Shown piece after piece: positions 5,678-12,615 of a DNA stretch of 12,776 bases. The notes below the pieces were generated by a model. It was not told the origin of the DNA and did no database searches. It saw nothing but the letters and a program-made list of their open reading frames with translations. The DNA is taken from positions 51,832-64,607 of the forward strand of contig MU631814.1 of the NCBI GenBank assembly GCA_026770615.1, written 5' to 3'. Every line of letters starts with the position of its first letter. Position 1 is the stretch's first letter. Source of the DNA: Pavlovales sp. CCMP2436 (Eukaryota > Haptophyta > Pavlovophyceae > Pavlovales). The position numbers and the translations under genes were made by a program.

Positions 5678-5923
5678 TCAGATAATTTTCGGCTCGGCCG
5701 TCCTATACTGATCAAACGAGTCGCTAGAGTCGAAACGAATGGCCACTGGGTCGAAGCGGGGCGCCCCCTCGAGGCCCCCCGGCCCCTTGGCGACGGCCGC
5801 ACCCGCAATCGAGGCCACCGCCTCCGAATGCAGCTTGGCGTCGCGCTCGAGCGCGTGCCACGCGCTCGGCTCTAAGAGGTTGTACTTGCCGCGCATCCGC
5901 CCCTCGAACGCGTGGCTGAGCAT
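5678..5923 (-). CDS. 81-residue hydrophilic protein, unknown
   Basis: The ATG at 5923 lies 30 bases after the motif AAAATCGGACGC on the minus strand, supporting the start. The protein (MLSHAFEGRMRGKYNLLEPS..., ending DSFDQYRTAEPKII with TGA) is soluble, with a helical middle (HALERDAKLHSEAVASIAGA) and an Asp/Ser-rich tail. The opposite strand is also open, but its composition is poorer. The next minus-strand ORF begins 25 bases downstream. The family is not recognised. Confidence 0.5.
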   Translation of the reverse strand: MLSHAFEGRMRGKYNLLEPSAWHALERDAKLHSEAVASIAGAAVAKGPGGLEGAPRFDPVAIRFDSSDSFDQYRTAEPKII

Positions 5924-5946
5924 GGGAGACCGCTAATGTACATGCG

Positions 5947-5958
5947 GCGTCCGATTTT
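5947..5958 (-). promoter_or_regulatory. Shared upstream motif (aaaatcggacgc)
   Basis: The minus strand reads AAAATCGGACGCC, 30 bases before the ATG at 5923. The A/T run is A-type here, but TCGGACGC matches the site before the gene at 3597. Confidence 0.5.
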
Positions 5959-5983
5959 GTTGTTGTTTGCGGCTAACTAGAGA

Positions 5984-6523
5984 CTAGAGGCCCTCCCCCA
6001 TCTTGGCGAGCGCCGGGTCGAGCCTCTGCAGCAGGCCGCCCTGCCCGGTGTTCGCCAGGTGGACGGTCGTCACCGTGGTGACGACCAGCATCACGATTCG
6101 GAGCTCCACGCTCGCGGACACGTCCATGTTGTGCTTGATCATAAACTCGTTCAGCAGCGGCTCGAACGTCTTGAGCGACGCCTGCACCGTCTGCCCCAGG
6201 CCCCGCACCTGCAGGTTGAGCGGGTTGTACGCCTGCACGCCGTACTCGATCCCGTACATGGCCGCCAGGAAGGCCAGGTTGCCGGGCTTCAGCGAGCCCG
6301 CGGGCCCCGAATCCTCGCGCCCCAGCTGCTGCTCCACATAGTGCACCTCGTCGTGCAGCTCCATGAGGCTCGACTTGATCGAGAGCGTCCCGTTGCGCTT
6401 CTTCAGCTTGGGGAAGCGCTCGCGGTACTTGCCGATCCGGTCGAGGAGCGACTGGCGCTCCTCGAACTCGAGCAGCTCGCGGTCCGCCGCGCTCTCGGCC
6501 TTGGGCTTCGGCGCGGGCGGAAC
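5984..6523 (-). pseudogene. NCLDV structural-type protein resembling DUF5767, no start
   Basis: The frame reads PPAPKPKAESAADRELLEFE, RQSLLDRIGKYRERFPKLKK, an ELHDEVHYVEQQLG helix, KPGNLAFLAAMYGIEYGV, NPLNLQVRGLGQ, FEPLLNEFMIKHN, then SVELRIVMLVVTTVTTVHLA near the C-terminus. The order (paired helices, NPL..L..G, FEPLL..., S/PEL..., hydrophobic segment, H.AN) resembles the DUF5767-type virion proteins of NCLDVs from memory; this is tentative. Without readthrough there is no start: the frame opens directly after the TAG (6524-6526) of the discoidin-like gene and in the same frame. An internal ATG at 6362-6364 would give 126 residues but would drop conserved N-terminal sequence. Confidence 0.5.
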
Positions 6524-7549
6524 CTAGACCCCTTCCGGCTCGCCGATCGTCGCGACGCAGCCGAACGAGTTTTCGATGTAGTCGAACTGCACAGCGACGC
6601 TGCTAAGATCGTAACTCTGCATCATCCTACCGGTGCTGTCTTTCAGTGTGCACACCGCGGAGTCCAGGGGGTACTCATAGATGATTGGAGTCGTGTTCAG
6701 AGTCCACTCCGGCAGTAAGGCGACACCCGCAAAGAATGGGTTCCCTCCGCTGACTTCTTTGACCGAAAGCCGCCAGAACCTGTACGCCGAGTGCGCCTTG
6801 GTGATCGTAGATGTGTGCACTGCGGGCCAGCTGTAGAGCTCGACGGTCTGGATGATTTCAAACGGGCCTGCACTTTCGTTGGAGGCCGAGATGGTCCACT
6901 TTGTCATCTGAGACTCAGCGGTTGGCGCAGAAACGAGCGTGTACGACCTGAGCAGCACGCGACCTGGGTACTGTATCTGCACCCAGTCGAGGTCCAACGA
7001 CGGAGAGGTGCGGGGAGCAGGTGACGAGGCCCAGAACGTCCCGGTTGAGTCATATGCCGAGTTCCCGTCGAACGCCCTCCACTGTGTGTATTCGTTCGGC
7101 GCGATGCCAGTCCAGGCGTCTTTCTCGGCATCTGCGTTGCCACCCGTGATCGCCCACCCCTCATCGGGCCAGGCTGCATTGGGGGTGATCGTCGTGTACG
7201 AGGTGAACGCCGGGCTCGACACTGTCAGACTCTCGTCCGTGGGGGTATAATCGATGCCCGGGTAGGGGATTGCGTAGGCACTGCCCTTGGCGTCCGCGTC
7301 GCTGGAGCCGTCGCGCCACGCACGGTTCCGGAGGCTGCCCCACGCGAACAAGGCCACGCCCTCTGTGCCGTCGGCGGCGATGCCGGCGTTTCCGGCGTTT
7401 CCGGTGATCACGTCGGCGGAGAGCGAGGCCTTCTTGCGCACAACGAGCGCAGCTGTGTCGGCCGTCTCGGCCTTGACCGCGAACACATCGGAGACGTTCT
7501 GATGGACGTTTGCAAACTTGCGCGCGTACGGGCGCAGGATCGTGTACAT
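6524..7549 (-). CDS. Discoidin/F5-8C-like domain surface protein
   Basis: It has 341 residues from the ATG at 7549, which follows the shared upstream motif by 25 bases; the frame is open further upstream but that part lies over the divergent gene. The middle (about residues 140-255) resembles a galactose-binding-like F5/8 type C fold: WRAFDGNSAYDSTGTFWAS, LDWVQIQYPGRVLLRSYTLV, TKWTISASNESAGPFEII, YRFWRLSVKEVSGG. Such domains bind glycans or surfaces, so a virion attachment or decoration role is likely. A short NAGNAG repeat lies near residues 52-57. It ends with TAG at 6524-6526, after which the frame runs on into the DUF5767-like protein. The rest of the protein is not recognised. Confidence 0.65.
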   Translation of the reverse strand: MYTILRPYARKFANVHQNVSDVFAVKAETADTAALVVRKKASLSADVITGNAGNAGIAADGTEGVALFAWGSLRNRAWRDGSSDADAKGSAYAIPYPGIDYTPTDESLTVSSPAFTSYTTITPNAAWPDEGWAITGGNADAEKDAWTGIAPNEYTQWRAFDGNSAYDSTGTFWASSPAPRTSPSLDLDWVQIQYPGRVLLRSYTLVSAPTAESQMTKWTISASNESAGPFEIIQTVELYSWPAVHTSTITKAHSAYRFWRLSVKEVSGGNPFFAGVALLPEWTLNTTPIIYEYPLDSAVCTLKDSTGRMMQSYDLSSVAVQFDYIENSFGCVATIGEPEGV

Positions 7550-7570
7550 GCGCGCGCTCTGTTCGCCGGC

Positions 7571-7585
7571 CGCGAATTTTTTTTT
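7571..7585 (-). promoter_or_regulatory. Shared upstream motif (aaaaaaaaattcgcg), divergent region
   Basis: The minus strand reads AAAAAAAAATTCGCGG, 25 bases before the ATG at 7549. The same T/A run is seen from the plus strand as a T run followed by CTGTGCG before the ATG at 7620, so one 70-base spacer may serve both divergent genes. Confidence 0.55.
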
Positions 7586-7619
7586 CTGTGCGTACAGATA
7601 GCTAGCTATAGCTACCCAA

Positions 7620-7694
7620 ATGGACGTCGTCGAGTTGCCGCGCGAGGACGGCCCGCACCGGCCCGTCAAGGTCAAGGACTACATGTACTGGTGA
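7620..7694 (+). pseudogene. 5' fragment of an unknown gene
   Basis: The ATG at 7620 follows an AT-rich spacer with a T run. It encodes MDVVELPREDGPHRPVKVKD then YMYW, and meets TGA only because the sequence switches to the antisense of the ice-binding gene at 7688-7691. It reads like a genuine N-terminus cut at the breakpoint. It is divergent from the discoidin-like gene. I do not see its continuation elsewhere in the window. Confidence 0.45.
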
Positions 7695-8948
7695 GCGCGG
7701 TCGACGTGTAGTATTGGCCGTTCGCGGAGAGGACGAGCGGGCCCAACCCGGTGATAGCCGCCGACCCCATGTTCAGGCCGACGTCGCCCTTTAGGGGGAC
7801 TGCCGGTGTGATCGCGATGGACGTGCTCGCGAGCACGGCGAACTCCCCGGCGTTACCGAGGTTGACCAGGACAGGGACGATGACCGGCGCGACAACGGGC
7901 GGGCCTAACTGCGTGCTCGATAACTCCTCGCGGATCGTGATACTGGTATCCTCACCGGTGTAGAGCTCGAAGCCAGGTGACGCGAACGTCCCACTTGCGT
8001 ACGCTTCCATGTAGAAGTAATCGTTGGGCGCGCAGATGAACAGGCCCGTCGAGCTGAGCGTGTGGCCAAAGAGCCCATCCCTGACGGTGCCGTCGCCGAC
8101 AGCGTTGTCCAACCCTTCGAAGACGCGATAATTGCGCCGGACTGGCTCTTCACCGTGTTCCACCATTGCGATTGGCCGCGCATATGGGCGAGCGCGTGCA
8201 GGTTGACGGTGATGGCCAACGTGACCGAGGAGTCGTTGTAGAACCGCCCGGCTGTGTGCCTCAGCCGAGACGTTCCGTGGCTGGTAATGGCGCCCCCCCA
8301 GACCAGCGTGAAGTGCTCTCTGGTATTGCCTCCGACCGGGAAAGGCGATACGGGCAACGTGCGTCGAGTGATCGCAACCGCGCTCTCCAGCTTGCCGAGC
8401 GTACTCGAAATCTCTAATCGGGACAGTCCGAGTGCCAACGCCTCCGCGGTCGCCAGCTCGCCGAGCAGCTCGCTGAGTGAGACGCCGCCCACCTTCACGG
8501 CGCTCGCCACGGGCAGGCCGACCGCCCCCGCGAACTGCGATGCGCCGCGCACATGCAGGTCGTTTTCCAGCTGCACGGCGCCGCCCAGTTCCATGTCGGG
8601 CGCGAGGCGCGAGGCGTGCTCGGCGGCGGCGACTGCCGCGGGGAGGAGCTTCGGCCCACCAACCGGCGAGATGTGCACGTGCAACGAGTTGAAGGGGGCC
8701 GCCACGCTCAGGAAGGGGCCGTATGTGCCCGTGCCGGATGTGCCCACGGGCAACGCGCCGAGCCGCAGCGGCACCATCCCATTCGCATCTAGGTTGAGTC
8801 GATAGTACGCCAAAGTGGAAAATGGCGGGGGATTTGCCGGGAACGCGATGGTCGGCGAGAGCGAAACGTCGCCGTAGTAGCAGAGCGGGCAGTTTCTCTC
8901 GAAGACTACCGTGATCAGCTCCCCCGTCGATGCGTCGACTGGCAGCAG
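7672..8948 (-). pseudogene. Fibre-like protein with C1q-like jelly roll and N-terminal half of DUF3494 domain
   Basis: The frame is open from 8948 with no start: a TAG at 8949-8951 and foreign-looking DNA lie upstream. It reads ELITVVFERNCPLCYYGDVS, tail-fibre-like sequence (GTGTYGPFLSVAAPFNSLHV), a helical stretch, then FYNDSSVTLAITVNLHALAH, which resembles the start of a C1q/TNF-type jelly roll. Around 8115-8140 coding shifts by -1 and continues as GLFICAPNDYFYMEAYASGT and SITIREEL, matching the end of that fold. Next come a Val/Pro linker and DUF3494 strands: VNLGNAGEFAVLASTSIAIT, GDVGLNMGSAAITGLGPLVL, GQYYTSTALTS. The domain breaks at CTGG (7688-7691) and resumes at 4197. The role is probably a virion spike; binding to ice is inference. 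Confidence 0.7.
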
Positions 8949-9380
8949 CTATATATGAATGGATGAACAACAACATGATACACAGCATAGCCACCATCCT
9001 CCGCATTGACATAGCAGTAGCCACACACCTCGCCGACGGAAAGAAAGTTCACCGAACTCTAGATCTCTACCGCGCAGGCCCGCCCTGGCCACCCACCAAC
9101 GACACACCGCCACCCAAAGGAGCCTCACTGCCACCCACAGGGAGCTGCCCGTGGACACAAGAAGCACCAAGAACCGGAACCACACCGGGAGGAAGACCAC
9201 GCAAACCGCCAACATGCTATAACCAGACTAATGCGCACACCCAGAATGGCAGGCACAGAACCAATCAAAATTCGAGTTATACACAGCAACATCGCTTCCC
9301 ACTTTCGAGGAACTCTCGCACACACCATCACTCACCAGCAGACATAATGAAGTATAGAAAAGAAAGTTTATTCAGCTAAG
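8949..9380. other. A/C-skewed non-viral-looking block, no convincing gene
   Basis: From about 8950 the plus strand becomes rich in A and C and poor in G and T (for example cacccaccaacgacacaccg), unlike the GC-balanced flanks. A 149-residue plus frame (8930-9379) is Thr/Pro/His/Asn-rich without structure, and a minus frame gives a Val/Leu/Cys/Trp-rich string; both look like products of skewed composition. The left edge coincides with the 5' cut of the fibre gene. It could be host DNA or part of a transposon. Confidence 0.45.
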
Positions 9381-10640
9381 AGGAGGATTATTGAAGTCAC
9401 CCTGTCCCGCCGGCTAGAGACCCCTTGTTGGGAATCGTGGCCGGGGGAAGGCGATCGTCGCCATCGCATAAGAGGGCCGGTCTGGCGAGCTGTGCAGAGC
9501 GCACGTCATTCCGCCTTAATATTATTATATAATCGACTCAATAAAGAGGCCCAATTCAGGCTTTTGCCTACGTGACAGGCGCTTCCGGGCCCGCTCTCTC
9601 TCGAGCCCCCCCCCCAAAAAACCTACTTTCGTCCCGCCCAGACCTCCCTCCCCCGGCACCCCCCAAACCTATAATAACCTATAATGATGATGATGATGAT
9701 GTTGACCCTTCTGACACACCCCCTAGCTCTAGGCTAGTTGGGGAGGTGGCTTTCATGTTATCTGCAGTGGGAGGGGGCGCTCAGCCCCCCTGTGCAGCAA
9801 TCAGCTTTGGCGAAGATGGCTACACTGTGTGTGTGCTCGACGGGTAGCCACACGACGACGCGGCCCACGATGCGTCGCCCGGCGGTGAGTGTTCTGGGTG
9901 GGATGCGACCCCCGTTGATGCACCTGAATGCGGTCCCCAAGTCTCGCGAGCAGGCTGGACGACTCGCTGTAGCAGCGTGCCGTACATCGGCATTCACCGG
10001 ACAAGCCCGGTGATTCGTCGGTGGTCGAGTGCCGTTAATTTGACACGCTGTCAATTGGCAGCACTGGGCCCGGGATCCGGAGTGGCTCCGGCTTCGGTGG
10101 CTTCGACGATGGCGCAGATGATGCGCTCGCCTCGGCGGCCGGCTTCGACGTCATCTTCTGTCGGAAGCACGTGCGGCTTCTCTTGCTGCGCGTGCGAGTG
10201 GTGCTGCTGTGTCGGCCTGGCGGATAGCGCGGACTGCAAAGCCCGATTCTGCGCGGCGTTCCAGCACCAGATCGGTCAACGAGGGATCCGTTGACGGCGG
10301 ATCGGGCCGTCGACGTGGGTTGGATTGGTACTCCTCCGTCCCCATCTCGTTGTTCCTAAACTGCGGCGGCTGCGGCTGCGGCTGCGAGCAAGGTGCCTGG
10401 GCCATCGAGGTCCAGGCAGGTCGCGCGCGTGGTGCCGCTGAAGCGCCGGGGTCGTCTTTGTCTGCTTCATCACCTGGACAACCTAAAACCTAGTAAAACT
10501 GCAACTACATGATTTTCTTCTTCAAAAAACCTAACTATCTCAGAAGCCCTGGCAGCGAGCTTTGAAACCCCGGCGACGAGGAAGACTGTAAATATTAACC
10601 TCGAAGATCCGTCACTGATTCAATTTCAACTTAATTTGAC
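9381..10640. other. Gene-poor region with weak frames
   Basis: No recognisable gene. An AATAAA word (9539-9545 region) might be a polyadenylation signal. The plus frame from 9572 to 10294 is open except for a TAG at 9845-9847. Overlapping minus frames include a Gln/Pro-rich one (10151-10405, MAQAPCSQPQPQPPQFRNNE) that could join by frameshift to 10051-10239 (DVEAGRRGERIICAIVEATE). Neither strand shows a known domain. The 10440-10640 part is AT-richer and holds nothing visible. Confidence 0.35.
9684..9701. repeat. ATG/GAT trinucleotide microsatellite
   Basis: Six tandem copies of the triplet follow two copies of cctataat. This is typical of eukaryotic nuclear DNA. Confidence 0.85.
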
Positions 10641-10650
10641 CACTGCACGC

Positions 10651-10700
10651 CTTATCCTGCCCGGAAGAGGCCAATCTTATCCTGCCCGGAAGAGGCCAAT
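10651..10700. repeat. 25-base perfect tandem duplication
   Basis: The 25-base unit starting cttatcctgcccggaagagg occupies 10651-10675 and is repeated exactly at 10676-10700. It is non-coding and probably a recent duplication. Confidence 0.9.
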
Positions 10701-10987
10701 GCCAGTGCACGCCGCTGCGCCCGGCGAGGGCAAATGCAGCACCTGGCCTCGCCCTCACCCCCACTCCCAGCCGAGCGCGAGCAGGTGCTCCGGAAGGATA
10801 TCTCCATACATGTATCGGTATGGACGAGACGAGCTGCTGCTCCGGAAGAGCTGGACGTGCCAGCTCCCTTGCGAGCCCACCCAGCGGAGCAGGGGCACCT
10901 TGCGCCAGCTCGACCGACTCCCACTCGCCCGAGACGGCCGTGACGACGCCCTAACGCCCGTAGAGATCGCCGCCCTCACGCCTTGCG
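10701..10987. other. Spacer before ankyrin gene with 19-base direct repeat
   Basis: cgctgcgcccggcgagggc occurs at 10713-10731 and again at 11007-11025, the second copy inside the 3' end of the ankyrin frame. Open frames here on both strands (for example YMYRYGRDELLLRKSW, plus) have no recognisable domain or start. Confidence 0.5.
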
Positions 10988-12250
10988 TCATGCGAGGTGG
11001 TCCTGGCGCTGCGCCCGGCGAGGGCCGCGTGCCGCGTGCAGGACGAGGCGCGCCGGCATGCTGCGGCCGAGCGCGTGCGCCATCACGACCGGCCACGCGT
11101 CGAGCAGCGCGCCCTCAACGCCCGCGAAGCGCGCCTCCCGAACGAGCAGCTGGCCGAGCCGCAGCAGCTCGGCCGCGCGAGCGCGCACGTGCGCGGGGAA
11201 GAGCGCGTGGTTCTCGCGCGACCAGGGGGCCGCCGCCGCCACCACCAGAGAAGCGCCCTCGTGCGCCGGGTCGCGCGCGAGCAGCGCGTGCGCGAGCCCG
11301 AGCGGCGTGGGCGCGCCGTCGCCGCCGCCGCCGCTCGCGTCGTCTTCGCTGCCGTAGCTCAACAAATCGTAAGCGTCGCCGCTCGCGTGCACGTCCGCCC
11401 CGCCCACGAGGAGCTGGCGCACGCGCGCTGGCGTGAGGAACTCGAGGTGGTGCAGCTGCGTGCTCCAGCGTCTCGTCTCGCGCACCCACGCGTGGCAATC
11501 GGCGGGCGCGTATTCATTGCTCAGCTTACCGCGCCACGCGCCGTAGGCGCAGAGCAGCTGCACCACGCAGAGCCGGCCGCTTCCCCATGTGAGCGCGGTG
11601 TTCTTCTCATCAAATTCATTGTCATCCGCTTCCACGTCAGCGCCCGCCTCGAGCAGGACGGTCAAAAGGTCGATGCGCGCGCAGGCGGGCGCTGACGTGC
11701 GTGCGACATATGCGCCGGGGAAATCGGTGTCAGCTTCGTCGCACCTTGCGCTCGCTATCATCAGCGCAGTGCAGCCATGCACCCCGGCGTAGTTCACGTC
11801 GGCGCCGGCTGCGAGCAGGAGGCGCGCGCACTCGACGTGGCCCCCGAGACTCGCCGCTAGCAGCGCGCTGCTGCACCTCATACCGGCGAGGTTCACGTCG
11901 GCGCCGGCCTCGAGCAGGAGGCGCGCGCACTCGGCGTGGCCATTGCCGCTCGCCACCACCAGCGAGGTGTATGTCCCCCCGGTAGAGACATCCACCACGG
12001 CGTGGTTCACGTCGGCGCCCGCCTCGATCAGGGCGCGCGCACGGCCCACGTCCCCAGCGTCGCACGCCGCGTGGAGCTCCTCGTCTCGCCCACGATCATC
12101 GACGCCGTCGAGCAGGATCGTGCCGCTGCGGCCCACGGCGAAGTCAGGCTCGGCCTCAAGCGTCAGGTCGATCTCGATCGGGAGTGCGCGAGGGGAGGGC
12201 GGCTCCAGCCCGCGGCCCGGGTCCAGAGCCGCCATCGGCCCAAGGCACAC
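10988..12250 (-). CDS. Ankyrin-repeat protein
   Basis: This 420-residue frame starts at 12250; an in-frame ATG at 12235 (MAALDPG) is an alternative. Residues 1-55 are a non-repeat leader. Ankyrin repeats follow: ELHAACDAGDVGRARALIEA-GADVN, SLVVASGNGHAECARLLLEA-GADVN, ALLAASLGGHVECARLLLAA-GADVN, ALMIASA, LLTVLLEAGADVEA, and weaker ones ending at LLVGGADVHA. The C-terminal part has a distinct segment, PWSRENHALFPAHVRARAAE, LLRLGQLLVRE, LLDAWPVVMAHALG, which recalls a tail found on many algal and giant-virus ankyrin proteins (from memory, not checked). The last 20 or so Arg-rich residues are doubtful. It probably mediates host protein binding. There is no shared upstream motif, so it may be host-derived or under other control. 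Confidence 0.8.
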   Translation of the reverse strand: MCLGPMAALDPGRGLEPPSPRALPIEIDLTLEAEPDFAVGRSGTILLDGVDDRGRDEELHAACDAGDVGRARALIEAGADVNHAVVDVSTGGTYTSLVVASGNGHAECARLLLEAGADVNLAGMRCSSALLAASLGGHVECARLLLAAGADVNYAGVHGCTALMIASARCDEADTDFPGAYVARTSAPACARIDLLTVLLEAGADVEADDNEFDEKNTALTWGSGRLCVVQLLCAYGAWRGKLSNEYAPADCHAWVRETRRWSTQLHHLEFLTPARVRQLLVGGADVHASGDAYDLLSYGSEDDASGGGGDGAPTPLGLAHALLARDPAHEGASLVVAAAAPWSRENHALFPAHVRARAAELLRLGQLLVREARFAGVEGALLDAWPVVMAHALGRSMPARLVLHAARGPRRAQRQDHLA

Positions 12251-12448
12251 ACCCGATCCAGCTATAGGTCTACTGTATCTAGCACATCGAGAGCGCGGGC
12301 TTCTGTATCCAGCACATCGCTTGACCGAGACCCCCCCCTCCTACGCTCCATTAAATATTAAATATTAAATAATATTTATGAATGAACTACGTCTTAATCT
12401 AGACCCTGAACGGTCCGCCCATGCACCTGGGCACCGTCACTCCAGCTG
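12251..12448. other. Non-coding spacer with short repeats
   Basis: The 17-mer at 12273-12289 (ctgtatctagcacatcg) recurs with one change at 12303-12319. Three copies of the 7-mer attaaat (12350-12370) are followed by aatatttatg, an AT-rich inverted step. No gene is seen. Confidence 0.6.
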
Positions 12449-12586
12449 CTAGCTTCGCGTCCAAAAGTGAGCAACGGGTCGCGCATACCGATTAGTCAAG
12501 GGCTGGGAAGGCCAGTTAGGGCGGGGGCTACTAGGGCTGGGGTCGCGGTAGATGACGTAGGCCGTGACGGCGGCGAGGGCAATCAT
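12449..12586 (-). CDS. 45-residue ORF with N-terminal membrane segment
   Basis: The ATG at 12586 lies 17 bases after a strong copy of the shared motif (GTTTTTCGCGCGCG). The product begins MIALAAVTAYVIYRDPSPSS, a short hydrophobic anchor followed by a Pro/Ser-rich tail, and ends at TAG 12449-12451. Start context and N-terminus look genuine; the second half is less protein-like and may lie beyond a junction. The family is not recognised. Confidence 0.35.
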   Translation of the reverse strand: MIALAAVTAYVIYRDPSPSSPRPNWPSQPLTNRYARPVAHFWTRS

Positions 12587-12596
12587 CCCTGCGCGC

Positions 12597-12608
12597 GCGC
12601 GCGAAAAA
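12597..12608 (-). promoter_or_regulatory. Shared upstream motif (tttttcgcgcgc)
   Basis: The minus strand reads TTTTTCGCGCGCGCG, 17 bases before the ATG at 12586. The CG run is extended to a (CG)n tract. Confidence 0.5.
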
Positions 12609-12615
12609 CGCACTC

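Noticed and set aside
5681..5700. Plus-strand aattttcggctcgg as another upstream motif
   Set aside because: It lies in the coding 3' end of the minus gene at 5678-5923 and no convincing plus-strand gene follows; likely chance.
4198..7691. Inserted block as a classical transposon
   Set aside because: No inverted repeats at its edges, no transposase, and truncated genes at both ends; a captured fragment fits better.
8930..9379. 149-codon plus ORF in the A/C-rich block
   Set aside because: Thr/Pro/His/Asn content is explained by base skew; no fold, motif or upstream signal.
10636..11436. 266-codon plus ORF
   Set aside because: The second half is an Arg/Ala/Pro string antisense to the ankyrin gene; the first half has no recognisable start or domain.
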